A DNA stretch of 64,000 nt, taken from the NCBI GenBank assembly GCA_964501535.1, contig CAZCSV010000001.1:620001-684000 (forward strand), given 5' to 3'. This DNA is from FEN-1279 sp964501535. Lineage in GTDB: Bacteria > Bacteroidota > Ignavibacteria > Tepidaquicellales > Tepidaquicellaceae. This document shows, piece after piece, positions 27,913 to 36,995 of this stretch; position 1 is the first letter of the stretch; each line of letters begins with the position of its first letter. The position numbers and the translations under genes are program-made. Under the pieces are notes generated by a model. That model saw only the letters and a list, made by a program, of their open reading frames with translations. It was not told the origin of the DNA and made no database searches.

Positions 27913-29358
27913 TTATTCTCTGCTACGAGTTATAAAAATAAATTGATAGCCAAAAAATCTTTTAAAAGGAACTGTTATTAAATATAAAAAGAAATTTAGA
28001 ATTTTACCGATATTGTTTTTCAGAAAGTCCGGCAATACTTCTATTATAGGAATCGGTGTTACTTTCTTTTTTTCTATCTCAAGATTATGAAACTTGAGCA
28101 TTTTTTTTGCAGAGCTGTAAGTGAAGAATTTTAAATGTGTTTTATCAAGTATTCCTTTATCCCCGTAAGAAAATCGCCCGAATAAAAGACTTAGTCTAAC
28201 ATATACATTAGCTATATTCGGCAAAGAAATCACTAATCTGCCTCCCGATTTGAGAAGACTTTTAGATTCTTTTATTAAGTTATCATAATTATACAAGTGT
28301 TCGAGTATGTCGAGCATCAAAACATAATCAAATTTTTCTTTAGATTTTATTTCCTCCGGTAATCCTTTGTTCAAATCATTCTGATAATATTCATTGAGAT
28401 TAGTCTTTATACTTTCAGATACAGGAATAAAATCTACACCCACTTTTTCATTTTTATTATTTATATGTTCGGAAAACAATCCATCACCACATCCAACGTC
28501 CAAGATTCTCTGGTTCTCTTTACGGTTTAGAATTTTTATCACTGCACTATGACTTGAGAAGGGATATAATTTCAGAGGGTATGGCACATATAGTTCGGAA
28601 TATATTTCGGATTTCTTTCTGCCCGACATTGTATTCCTGTATTCCTTGGTAGTTTTATATACATCTTTTGCATACCTCATCCCGTTTACGTAGCAAATTT
28701 CATCACCATAATATGTCGGGATTGGAATTTCGAGTATCCTGAGATTGTTATGGTGAGCTTTTATTATTATTTGCGTATCAAAATGAAAATCATCGGTACA
28801 ATTTGAAAGATTAATTTTCTTTAGACCCTTAACCGAATATGCTCTGTAACCAGAATGAAATTCCGTCAGATTCATTTTTAGAGCGTGATTCTGATATGTA
28901 GTAAGAATTCTGTTACCGATATACTTATAAAAAGGCATTCCCCCTTTTAGTGCACCGCCGTATTTCTTCATCATTCTCGAGCCTAAGACCACATCCGCTT
29001 TATCATTAATAATTGGCAAATACATATCGCTTAATACTTCCGGAGCATATTGCCCGTCACCGTGCAATAATACCACAACGTCAAATCCTTTTTCCATGAA
29101 ATAGTAAAATCCTTTTTTCTGATTTCCACCATAACCCAGATTCTTTTCGTTAAGATAAATATGCAGTTTATCGAGCTTTTTTGTTGCTTTATAACCCACC
29201 GAAAGCATATATGTTTCATCTTTACTTGCATCATCAAATACAGCTATTTCATCAATCTCATCGTATAATTCCTTTGGTATCCTATCTAATACTTTACTTA
29301 AAGTCGTTACAGCGTTATATGCGACAACCAGTATTCCAATTTTTTGATTATTCTTCAT
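27913..29358 (-). CDS. Fused glycosyltransferase (GT2, dolichyl-phosphate-mannose-synthase-like) and SAM methyltransferase
   Basis: 481 residues with two enzymes in one chain. Residues about 1-235 are a GT-A family 2 transferase of the DPM-synthase type: VVAYNAVTTL, FDDASKDET and the divalent-metal motif HGDGQY. Residues about 270-445 are a class I methyltransferase: ILDVGCGDGLFSEH (SAM site), a DILEHL motif and SLPNIANVYVRL. The last roughly 30 residues are hydrophobic. DPM-like GTs make polyprenyl-phosphate sugars for GT-C enzymes, which fits the adjoining YfhO and DUF2723 genes; the methyltransferase may cap or modify the same glycan. It is 10 bp from DUF2723. Confidence 0.9.
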   Translation of the reverse strand: MKNNQKIGILVVAYNAVTTLSKVLDRIPKELYDEIDEIAVFDDASKDETYMLSVGYKATKKLDKLHIYLNEKNLGYGGNQKKGFYYFMEKGFDVVVLLHGDGQYAPEVLSDMYLPIINDKADVVLGSRMMKKYGGALKGGMPFYKYIGNRILTTYQNHALKMNLTEFHSGYRAYSVKGLKKINLSNCTDDFHFDTQIIIKAHHNNLRILEIPIPTYYGDEICYVNGMRYAKDVYKTTKEYRNTMSGRKKSEIYSELYVPYPLKLYPFSSHSAVIKILNRKENQRILDVGCGDGLFSEHINNKNEKVGVDFIPVSESIKTNLNEYYQNDLNKGLPEEIKSKEKFDYVLMLDILEHLYNYDNLIKESKSLLKSGGRLVISLPNIANVYVRLSLLFGRFSYGDKGILDKTHLKFFTYSSAKKMLKFHNLEIEKKKVTPIPIIEVLPDFLKNNIGKILNFFLYLITVPFKRFFGYQFIFITRSRE

Positions 29359-29368
29359 TCTGTTTTAA

Positions 29369-32080
29369 TCACGGATTTTTATCCGGCTTAATATCATCCT
29401 TGATTTTATTCGTATCAATCGTTTTGTTGAATAACTTGCTGTTTATTGCATCCATTTTTTGCTTCACTGAGGGATCATTGGGATTTAATTCTTTTAATAA
29501 TTCCAGCTGTGTTTTAGAATCTCCGCGTGCTTCAAGTATATCGAATAATATTCTGTATGGATTGTAATAAGACTGTAAATTACTTCTGTTGCTTAATCTG
29601 ATTGCATATGCTTCATTATAAGTATCCGTTGCATATTCTTCGAATTTACCTCTCTCTCCCAATCTGTGATAAAACATTGCAATCGTATATTTTTGCCTGT
29701 AATCCATCGGGATAACACTCATTGGTATGTTTTTTTCCATTTTATCGAGCGCAACTTTTGCATATGATGCATTCGCAGAGTCCTCAAGTAATGAGCCCGC
29801 ATACCATACATATAACGTTCTGTACATTTCTATCATTCTTGTCTGAACCTGTTCATAAAATATATTCTTGTCATCCAGTCCTCTGAACCTAAAACCCGAT
29901 TGAGGAGTTTGAGATGGAACCACATCCCTGTCTACTATTAAATTCTTTTTCATCTTTTCCGAATCTACAGGTATCCCATATAAATTAGCACTGCTGATTT
30001 TATAAGGTAAAAGCTTCTGAGCCATACCTTCAGCTATCAGATATTCACTCAATCCTAAATAATTTTCGGGTGAAACAGTAACTGAAAAATATACAGGCCT
30101 TTCCCATTTATTTGCTTTTAAAATATCCAGCATTATCAAATCACTTGTCTTTAAAGCTGTTATTATCTGATTGTTGTCCCTTTGTCTTATCGTTGCAGGA
30201 ACTTTAAATACTAACTTCTCCGGTATACTATACTTCTTTCTTAAACTATCCGGAAAAGCCTTTACCGGAATATCAAGCGATACTAATTTATTCTCATCCC
30301 ATAACATATAACCCTGTTTCGATAATTTAACCAACTGGTCGTTTGTATATGACATTGGCACGGGTAAAGAGCCGTATGGTCTTTCATTTTTCAACTGAAT
30401 TATATACCAGTCTGCCTGTGCTAAAGATAAATTTACCAATGTAACATCCTGTCTTACACCATATACCGCCTGCAAGCACCATAACGGAAATGTATCATTA
30501 TCACCATTCGTAAATAATATTGCATCCTTATCACAGCTTTGCAGTAAATTATAAGCATAATCATATGGGAAATAATTGCCTGCACGACTTTGATGGCTGT
30601 AATTTACTCTCAGCATATTAATTGGAACAAAAATGAAAGATGCAAGTAATACGACCGATGCAACCGGGACAAATGATGTTTCTTTTAATTTTTCCTTTAA
30701 AATCTTTATTATTCCTGTAACTCCCAATCCGATCCACATTGAAAATACGAAAAAAGCTCCCTCGTAAAAATAATCCCTCTCCCTTGGCTGTGGGTCCTGT
30801 TGATTCTGATATAAAGCCGTAATTACTCCCAGCAATAAAAACATCGAAAGAAATACAAATCCGAGTTTCCAGTCCCTCTTAAAATGATGAAACAATCCGA
30901 ATAATCCGAGAATGAATGGTATTGCATAAAACTTCGAGAAATCTACTCCATCATCCTGGTCATAACCTGCTCTTCCTATATATTGCCAGAATAAATATCG
31001 ATTGAACATATGGTTAATCTGATACTTCCACATAAATTCCATATCGCTGGAATAGTTTTTCCACGTCCTGTCGTGCATTCCGTCTTTCATATACCTTCTG
31101 GGCATAATTAACGGTTGTTCTCCGTATTGTTCACGATTTAAATAAGAAAGTAGCCTCTCCATATTATCCGGATTGCTGTTATCTAAAGGAATATTTTCCA
31201 CACTTGACCTTTGCAACACCGAAATATATGTTGTATAACCCAATATCACAAAAAATATTGACAGGAATGCCAAATTTAAAATAGCCGATTTTGTTTTAAC
31301 CGAATAATATATACCGATTAATAACGCAATGATAATTACTATCCCGCCGGCAACCGGGAATGAAGATATCGCAGAAGGCATCTTTTTGACTATAATTGGA
31401 TACACCAGTAAAAAAGCTAACATTGATACACCAATCGCAATTAATAGACTTTTCTTATTGAATTCGTATCTTCTGAAATAAAATAAAAGTCCCGCAATAA
31501 ATATACATTGTACTACTAACAGATGGATTCCGATTGATAATCCAACAATATATGCAATTATCAGAAGATATCTGTCACTACCGGGTTCATTCGCCCTCTC
31601 CCACCATACCATCATAAAATATACACACAATGCAATCAGTAAAGTACCGAATCCGTAAACTTCTGCCTCTAATGCATTGAACCAGAAACTGTCACAAAAT
31701 GCATAAGACAATGCTCCGATAGCCGATGCAATAGTGATTGTTAAATAATCAAATGTTGAATTTTCTTTATCCTTCCAGTTTTTTATAACTTTTATAGAAA
31801 CTAAATAAAGCAAAAGTACGCTGAATGAACTCGAGAATACTGATAAGAAATTCATTCTTAAGCCAATATCACTCGCAGTCGGCAGCATTGTAAATATCTT
31901 ACCGACTAAAACGTGAAAAGGTGCTCCGGGAGGATGAGGAATCGAAAGTGTATATGCACAAGCTAAAAACTCCCCGCAATCCCAAAAAGACATTGTGGGC
32001 TGCACTGTTAGTATATATATTATACTCGCGAAGACAAAAACAAATGCCCCCGTTATTCGGTTAATTAATTTAAAATCCAT
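29369..32080 (-). CDS. DUF2723 protein, O-mannosyltransferase-like
   Basis: 903 residues. The N-terminal two thirds (about 10-535) hold about 11-13 membrane helices and start with the family's hallmark FWDCGEFLACAYTL (about 32-45) and PHPPGAPFHVLVGK (about 48-61), where the acidic residue is the expected catalytic base of a GT-C transferase. The C-terminal third is soluble and helical, with TPR-like repeats (about 740-880). DUF2723 (PF11028) is common in Bacteroidota, and its members are regarded as protein O-glycosyltransferases. With the GT2/methyltransferase, YfhO and GT9 it forms the first gene of a four-gene glycosylation operon. The target is unknown. Confidence 0.88.
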   Translation of the reverse strand: MDFKLINRITGAFVFVFASIIYILTVQPTMSFWDCGEFLACAYTLSIPHPPGAPFHVLVGKIFTMLPTASDIGLRMNFLSVFSSSFSVLLLYLVSIKVIKNWKDKENSTFDYLTITIASAIGALSYAFCDSFWFNALEAEVYGFGTLLIALCVYFMMVWWERANEPGSDRYLLIIAYIVGLSIGIHLLVVQCIFIAGLLFYFRRYEFNKKSLLIAIGVSMLAFLLVYPIIVKKMPSAISSFPVAGGIVIIIALLIGIYYSVKTKSAILNLAFLSIFFVILGYTTYISVLQRSSVENIPLDNSNPDNMERLLSYLNREQYGEQPLIMPRRYMKDGMHDRTWKNYSSDMEFMWKYQINHMFNRYLFWQYIGRAGYDQDDGVDFSKFYAIPFILGLFGLFHHFKRDWKLGFVFLSMFLLLGVITALYQNQQDPQPRERDYFYEGAFFVFSMWIGLGVTGIIKILKEKLKETSFVPVASVVLLASFIFVPINMLRVNYSHQSRAGNYFPYDYAYNLLQSCDKDAILFTNGDNDTFPLWCLQAVYGVRQDVTLVNLSLAQADWYIIQLKNERPYGSLPVPMSYTNDQLVKLSKQGYMLWDENKLVSLDIPVKAFPDSLRKKYSIPEKLVFKVPATIRQRDNNQIITALKTSDLIMLDILKANKWERPVYFSVTVSPENYLGLSEYLIAEGMAQKLLPYKISSANLYGIPVDSEKMKKNLIVDRDVVPSQTPQSGFRFRGLDDKNIFYEQVQTRMIEMYRTLYVWYAGSLLEDSANASYAKVALDKMEKNIPMSVIPMDYRQKYTIAMFYHRLGERGKFEEYATDTYNEAYAIRLSNRSNLQSYYNPYRILFDILEARGDSKTQLELLKELNPNDPSVKQKMDAINSKLFNKTIDTNKIKDDIKPDKNP

Positions 32081-32154
32081 AAAATTATTTATTATAAATG
32101 TTTAAGTTACTGGAATTAAGATAGATTTTCAAGATATAAACATATCAAAATCGC

Positions 32155-33069
32155 TTACCATTTCATTTTCTTCCAGATAAATACTACTGCTACCACTGAA
32201 ACTAAAGCAATTAGAATAATAATATAAAATGCCAAAGGATGTTCTGAAATAGGAATTCTTACATTCATCGAAAAGATGCTTACAACTAAGGTCGGAACCA
32301 TAATCATAATCGTGATTATGTTTAGCGTTTTCATAAGTAAATTTATATTATTACTTACAATTGAAGCCCTTGCATCCATCAAACTCGCAAGAATATTTGA
32401 ATAAATTTCTGATTGTCTGTAACACTGTGTGTTTTCAATGATTAAATCATCGAGCATTTCAATTTCCTCATTATTGAATCCGATTTTTTGCGAGTAATAT
32501 TTTAACTTCTCAAATACAAGAGAATTTGAGTTGATTGCATTCAGATAATATACAAGACTTTTTTCCAAAGTAAATAAATTTATTAAATATTTATTTCCCA
32601 TGGAAGTATTCACTTTTTTCTCTAGTTCATCCGAAATCGTATTGAATATTTTCAAATGCTCCAAAAAATGATATACTGCTCCAATAATTATACTCAACAG
32701 AACATTTTTTATGGATCTGACTTTCAAAAAATGCTTACCCTCGAATATGTTCAAATCTTCTGCTAAAATTATTATTAGCTTATCATTAAAAAGAAACATT
32801 CCCTGGGATGTTGTCTTAAATAATAGGAAATCTTTTCTCGAATAATTTCTTGGTCTTTTTAAAATTAAAGCCAAATGGTCTGGCTCAAATTCAAGACGTG
32901 ATAATTCGTCCGGGTCTAAAGACGAGTTTAATGTGTGTTCATCTATTTTTAAATCCTCGATTAAATACTTTTTTTCATTTTCATCGGGATTTACAAATAA
33001 AATAACAGGAGCTGTTTCCTTTGAAGATTCTACAAACTTATTTTCCAGTATTTCATATCTTCTATGCAT
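32155..33069 (-). CDS. CorA-family divalent metal transporter with SMN signature
   Basis: 304 residues with the CorA plan: a cytoplasmic alpha/beta domain (about 1-130), a long helical stalk (about 135-240), and two C-terminal membrane helices (about 245-268 and 278-298). The pore signature is normally GMN; here the sequence is FSMNVRI (about 266-272), so Gly is replaced by Ser. The tail is basic (WKKMKW), as in CorA. It would carry Mg2+ or another divalent ion, but the altered selectivity filter leaves this open. It stands alone between DUF2723 and clpP. Confidence 0.85.
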   Translation of the reverse strand: MHRRYEILENKFVESSKETAPVILFVNPDENEKKYLIEDLKIDEHTLNSSLDPDELSRLEFEPDHLALILKRPRNYSRKDFLLFKTTSQGMFLFNDKLIIILAEDLNIFEGKHFLKVRSIKNVLLSIIIGAVYHFLEHLKIFNTISDELEKKVNTSMGNKYLINLFTLEKSLVYYLNAINSNSLVFEKLKYYSQKIGFNNEEIEMLDDLIIENTQCYRQSEIYSNILASLMDARASIVSNNINLLMKTLNIITIMIMVPTLVVSIFSMNVRIPISEHPLAFYIIILIALVSVVAVVFIWKKMKW

Positions 33070-33197
33070 TTTCTTCTGGCTTAGTTTATAAAAACTATAG
33101 AATTTTATCGCCCCTTAATACATTTAAAACAAATAAAATATTAAAATAATAAATTAGCGGTTAAAAATAAAACTCACACAAATAATTTTTAATACCT

Positions 33198-33878
33198 CTA
33201 TTTTTCTTTTTTATCTGCTTTCTGCCTTTTTGATAAAATCATATCTATAAGTCCGTAAGCTTTAGCTTCTTCTGCATTCATATAATTATCTCTCTCTGCA
33301 TCCTTGGCTATTTGTTCGACCGGCTTTCCTGTGTGTTTTGAGATAATCTTGTAAATATTATCCCTCGTCTTAAGCATTTCTTTGGTATAAATTTCGATAT
33401 CGGTCGCTTGTCCCTGCGTTCCTCCTAAAGGCTGGTGCATCAGAATTTTCGAATTTGGGAGAGCAATTCTTTTTCCCGCCGCTCCTCCAGTCAGTAAAAT
33501 CTGTCCCATAGACGCTGCCATACCCACACAAGTCGTGGATACATCGCTTCTGATGTAACACATGGTATCGTATATAGCCAATCCTGCCGAAATACTCCCG
33601 CCGGGTGAATTTATATAAAGCATAATATCCTTATCCGGGTCTTCATATTCAAGAAATAATAACTGTGCGACTATCAGTGAAGCTATCTCATCGAAAATCG
33701 GAGTACCGAGAAAAATTAATCTTTCTTTTAATAATCTTGAATATATATCATATGCTCTTTCTCCTCTGGATGTAGATTCAACTACAATCGGTACAAGCTG
33801 ATTTCTTATTTGCTTTGCCTTATCCAAGCCAGCATTAATTTCTGCTTCACGGCTCTTAATAATACTTGTAAAATCCAT
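33198..33878 (-). CDS. clpP: ATP-dependent Clp protease proteolytic subunit
   Basis: 226 residues. Catalytic triad Ser123 (GMAASMG), His148 (LMHQP) and Asp197 (ERDNYM) with the family spacing of 25 and 49 residues. The N-terminal 25-30 residues are longer than in E. coli and may include a propeptide or a late start. It lies 36 bp downstream of tig, the usual tig-clpP order, but clpX does not follow (a CorA gene does), so the unfoldase partner is elsewhere. Confidence 0.97.
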   Translation of the reverse strand: MDFTSIIKSREAEINAGLDKAKQIRNQLVPIVVESTSRGERAYDIYSRLLKERLIFLGTPIFDEIASLIVAQLLFLEYEDPDKDIMLYINSPGGSISAGLAIYDTMCYIRSDVSTTCVGMAASMGQILLTGGAAGKRIALPNSKILMHQPLGGTQGQATDIEIYTKEMLKTRDNIYKIISKHTGKPVEQIAKDAERDNYMNAEEAKAYGLIDMILSKRQKADKKEK

Positions 33879-33914
33879 TTTGATATTTTAATTTAAAATT
33901 TTTAAATGTTTTTC

Positions 33915-35198
33915 TCAAATGTCGGGATTTTCAGACTTCTTCGTTTCTATTACCTCCGTAACATTCGAATTTTTAATAACAAAATCAAGAACTTTATCTG
34001 CTAATAATTGTGATTTCATATCCTCATTCGCTTTATAAATCTCAATCAGTTTTTCTACAGGTATGTTGTATCTTTTCGAGCTTTCATCCGCTACCCTTTT
34101 GTAATCCTCATCATTCAATTCAATTTTCTCTAATTCAACTATTTTTTCCTTGATTAAATACCATTTAGTATTGAATATTGCATCCGCCCTGTGCTGTTTA
34201 CGGAATTCCTCCTCATTAAATTCTTTCATATGCTCGTGTTTTCCGTGCTTTATCTTCTGCTCTTTAACATAATCATCAAGAATTGTATTTACATAATAAT
34301 CAGGAACTGTGATATTATTCGATTTTATCAGTTCACCCAGGGCTGAATCCTTTAATCTCTGCGTTGATACATTCTCGTAAGCTTTTTCGATTTCTTCTTT
34401 AATCGTTTTTCTCATCTCTTCTTCCGTCTTAACGTCATCCTTATTTGTGAATTTCTTGAATGTCTCTTCATTCATTTCAGGCTTAATAATCTTTTCTACC
34501 TTCGTGCATTTTACCTGTAGCTTTTTCTTTTCATTATTTGCGGGATTTGTTACCTCAATTACCCTCTCTTCGTTCTCGCGTATATTCTTTAATCCTTCCT
34601 TATAATCTTTTTCAAGATTCCTGCTGCCAAGATAAATTCTAATGCCTTTTTCTGTTTTTCCCACTATTATGCTTCCGGCTTCATCAACTTCCTGCGTGTC
34701 AAAAGTAATCATATATTCATCATCTTTTGCTTGCCCGTCAATTTCATAATTAGCATACTTTAAATTCAAGTATGTCAATTCTTCATCTACTAAAGATTCA
34801 TCAACTTCATACTTTGTTTTTGTTAAATCCAAATTTTTGTAATTATCAAGTATTATTTCGGGTGCAACCTCGAACTCTACTTTCATCAAAAGTTTTTCTT
34901 TTGGCTTATAATCTAAATCCTTTAATGTTCCCTTTCCTATTAGCTTTATTTTATTTTCAATTATATATTTTATGAAAATTTCTTCCGTTATATCTTCGAG
35001 TGCAGAATATTCTATACTGTCTCCATAAAGCTTTTTTACCATATTTATTGGTGCTTTTCCCTTTCGAAAACCGGGGATCTGCACTTTTTGCCTGTATTTT
35101 AAAATTGCTTTCTCAAAATGAGGCATAAGTTCTTCGTAGGAAAGCGTTGCTTCGAATTCCTTTTTACAGTTTTCCAATTCCTTAATATTTACTTCCAT
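33915..35198 (-). CDS. tig: Trigger factor chaperone
   Basis: Ribosome-bound chaperone and prolyl isomerase, 427 residues. The ribosome-docking motif GFRKGKAP is at 43-50. The middle segment (about 150-240) matches the FKBP-like domain but is divergent, and the helical substrate-cradling C-domain follows. Family length is about 430-450. First gene of tig-clpP, divergent from the pentapeptide-repeat gene with 156 bp between the starts. Confidence 0.95.
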   Translation of the reverse strand: MEVNIKELENCKKEFEATLSYEELMPHFEKAILKYRQKVQIPGFRKGKAPINMVKKLYGDSIEYSALEDITEEIFIKYIIENKIKLIGKGTLKDLDYKPKEKLLMKVEFEVAPEIILDNYKNLDLTKTKYEVDESLVDEELTYLNLKYANYEIDGQAKDDEYMITFDTQEVDEAGSIIVGKTEKGIRIYLGSRNLEKDYKEGLKNIRENEERVIEVTNPANNEKKKLQVKCTKVEKIIKPEMNEETFKKFTNKDDVKTEEEMRKTIKEEIEKAYENVSTQRLKDSALGELIKSNNITVPDYYVNTILDDYVKEQKIKHGKHEHMKEFNEEEFRKQHRADAIFNTKWYLIKEKIVELEKIELNDEDYKRVADESSKRYNIPVEKLIEIYKANEDMKSQLLADKVLDFVIKNSNVTEVIETKKSENPDI

Positions 35199-35354
35199 TT
35201 ATCAATTTTATGCTTAAAACAGTAAATTTATCAAAATTAATTCGCATTAACAATGTAATAAGAAATTACAAAGTGCTTCCATTTTACATTGAATCAAAGA
35301 ATTAATTTTATTTTTTTTGAAAGAATTTAATTATAAAAAAATAAAGGAGTAATA

Positions 35355-36209
35355 ATGTCAACAGAAAGAGCACTTTCTGATAAAGATTTGTGGATTTTAA
35401 TAGCTCAAAGTTCGGTCGGCATAACACACAGACCATTGAACCTTGTGGGAGCAAATTTAAAAGGTGCCGACCTTCAGGGAGCGAACCTGACGAATTCGGA
35501 TTTACAGAATGCAAATCTTGAAGGAGTAAATTTTAAAAATGCTAATTTAACAAATGTAAATTTATCCGGAGCAAATCTTTCCAACGCAAACTTATCCGAG
35601 GCGAAGCTGAACGGAGCAAATCTTTCGAAAGTAAACCTCTCAGGGGCAATTTTAAAAGGAACGAACCTTCAGGGTGCGGATTTAGCTTCACATAATATGA
35701 AGGGTGCGGATTTAACTAATGCAAATCTTGCGGGAGCAAAACTCAATGAAGCTGATTTAACCGGAGCTAAACTCGATGATGCGAAAATGTGGCAGGTAAA
35801 ATTAACTGAAGCAAATTTAACCGATACTCACTTGAAAGGTGCAAACCTTCAGGGTGCAGACCTCTCCGGACATATTCTTAAAGATATAGATTTGACTGAA
35901 GCAAAACTTTCCGGAGCAAATCTGCAGGGAACGGATTTATCGAATTCAAATTTATCCGAAGCCGTACTCTGGCGCGCTAATCTGACCGATGCAAACCTGA
36001 CCGATGCAAATCTTTCAGGAGCAAATCTGCAGAATGCAGAACTTTCAGGAGCAGTATTACTCAGAGCAAATCTTCAGGATGCAAATCTTTTTGGAGCGAA
36101 TTTAAACGGTACAAACCTGTGGTATGCAGAACTTTCCGGTGCTAACCTTCAGGATGCAAAACTCGATACTGCGATAGGTTATAAACCCAAAACAAAGAAA
36201 AAAGAATAA
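35355..36209 (+). CDS. Pentapeptide-repeat protein
   Basis: 284 residues. After an N-terminal helix (MSTERALSDKDLWILIAQ, 1-18), residues about 27-275 are an almost unbroken series of about 50 pentapeptides of the form A(N/D)LxG or similar, which fold into a right-handed square beta-helix of about 12 turns. The tail is lysine-rich. Members such as MfpA and Qnr mimic DNA and protect gyrase; many others have no known role. There is no signal peptide or membrane helix, so it is cytoplasmic. The best Shine-Dalgarno of the region (AAGGAG, 35344-35349) precedes the ATG. It lies immediately before the tRNA-Arg array. The repeat code is conserved and regular; no frameshift. Confidence 0.93.
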   Translation: MSTERALSDKDLWILIAQSSVGITHRPLNLVGANLKGADLQGANLTNSDLQNANLEGVNFKNANLTNVNLSGANLSNANLSEAKLNGANLSKVNLSGAILKGTNLQGADLASHNMKGADLTNANLAGAKLNEADLTGAKLDDAKMWQVKLTEANLTDTHLKGANLQGADLSGHILKDIDLTEAKLSGANLQGTDLSNSNLSEAVLWRANLTDANLTDANLSGANLQNAELSGAVLLRANLQDANLFGANLNGTNLWYAELSGANLQDAKLDTAIGYKPKTKKKE

Positions 36210-36309
36210 TCCGGATTTTCTTTTATCATGATAATTCTGAAATCTTCTTCTAGGTTTGAAATCTATTAAGTTATTTAATTTTTTGTATGTTTTTGTTTTT
36301 GTATTTGAA

Positions 36310-36338
36310 TTGAATATGTATTCTGATTTCAATATTTT
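36310..36338 (+). promoter_or_regulatory. Promoter of tRNA-Arg
   Basis: TTGAAT (36310-36315), 17 nt, TATTTT (36333-36338), ending 9 bp before the first tRNA base. Spacing and position fit a housekeeping sigma-70-type promoter. Confidence 0.6.
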
Positions 36339-36347
36339 TATTAAAAT

Positions 36348-36421
36348 GTGCCCGTAGCTCAGCAGGATAGAGCAACAGCCTTCTAAGCTGTGGGTCGCTG
36401 GTTCGAATCCAGCCGGGCATG
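36348..36421 (+). tRNA. tRNA-Arg (anticodon UCU)
   Basis: Complete 74-nt cloverleaf: acceptor GTGCCCG with CGGGCAT (first pair a G-T wobble), D stem GCTC/GAGC, anticodon arm ACAGC-CTTCTAA-GCTGT (anticodon TCT, reading AGA), variable loop GGGTC, T arm GCTGG-TTCGAAT-CCAGC, discriminator G. CCA is not encoded. It is preceded by a promoter and followed by a strong terminator. The 3' part from about 36385 recurs downstream in a tandem array. Confidence 0.95.
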
Positions 36422-36430
36422 CAGCATTGT

Positions 36431-36461
36431 AACCCGATACATAACATGTATCGGGTTTTTT
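36431..36461 (+). terminator. Intrinsic terminator of tRNA-Arg (first array copy)
   Basis: AACCCGATACAT pairs perfectly with ATGTATCGGGTT around an AAC loop (12 bp), followed by further T residues. The same element recurs at 36565, 36910 and 37044, and partly at 36699, where the gap cuts it. Confidence 0.9.
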
Positions 36462-36470
36462 ATCATTTAT

Positions 36471-36499
36471 TTGGACATATGTTTTAGAAAATCTATGCT
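36471..36499 (+). promoter_or_regulatory. Promoter-like element inside each array unit
   Basis: TTGGAC (36471-36476), 17 nt, TATGCT (36494-36499). Repeated with the period in later units. If used, it would make an RNA of about 90 nt from about 36506 to the next terminator. The -10 is weaker than that of tRNA-Arg itself. Confidence 0.4.
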
Positions 36500-36516
36500 C
36501 TATCGCAATCGACCAT

Positions 36517-36555
36517 AAAAGCTGTGGGTCGGTGGTTCGAATCCAGCCGGGCATG
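36517..36555 (+). repeat. tRNA-Arg 3'-part copy 1
   Basis: Matches the tRNA from the anticodon-stem 3' side to the discriminator. T stem is GGTGG/CCAGC, with one G-G mismatch at the second pair. Confidence 0.85.
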
Positions 36556-36650
36556 CAGCATTGTAACCCGATACATAACATGTATCGGGTTTTTTATCAT
36601 TTATTTGGACATATGTTTTAGAAAATCTATGCTCTATCGCAATCGACCAT

Positions 36651-36689
36651 AAAAGCTGTGGGTCGGTGGTTCGAATCCAGCCGGGCATG
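36651..36689 (+). repeat. tRNA-Arg 3'-part copy 2
   Basis: Same sequence as copy 1, T stem GGTGG/CCAGC with the G-G mismatch. The terminator that follows is cut by the assembly gap. Confidence 0.85.
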
Positions 36690-36721
36690 CAGCATTGTAA
36701 CCCGATACATAACATGTATCG

Positions 36722-36821
36722 NNNNNNNNNNNNNNNNNNNNNNNNNNNNNNNNNNNNNNNNNNNNNNNNNNNNNNNNNNNNNNNNNNNNNNNNNNNNNNN
36801 NNNNNNNNNNNNNNNNNNNNN
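36722..36821. other. Assembly gap (100 N) inside the array
   Basis: Exactly 100 Ns, a placeholder. The flanks stop and restart within the repeat unit; 23 nt of the unit are missing between them, so the true length should be 23 + 134n bases with n unknown. Confidence 0.95.
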
Positions 36822-36861
36822 ATATGTTTTAGAAAATCTATGCTCTATCGCAATCGACCAT

Positions 36862-36900
36862 AAAAGCTGTGGGTCGCTGGTTCGAATCCAGCCGGGCATG
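36862..36900 (+). repeat. tRNA-Arg 3'-part copy after the gap
   Basis: T stem GCTGG/CCAGC, fully paired and identical to the functional tRNA. Confidence 0.85.
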
Positions 36901-36995
36901 CAGCATTGTAACCCGATACATAACATGTATCGGGTTTTTTATCATTTATTTGGACATATGTTTTAGAAAATCTATGCTCTATCGCAATCGACCAT

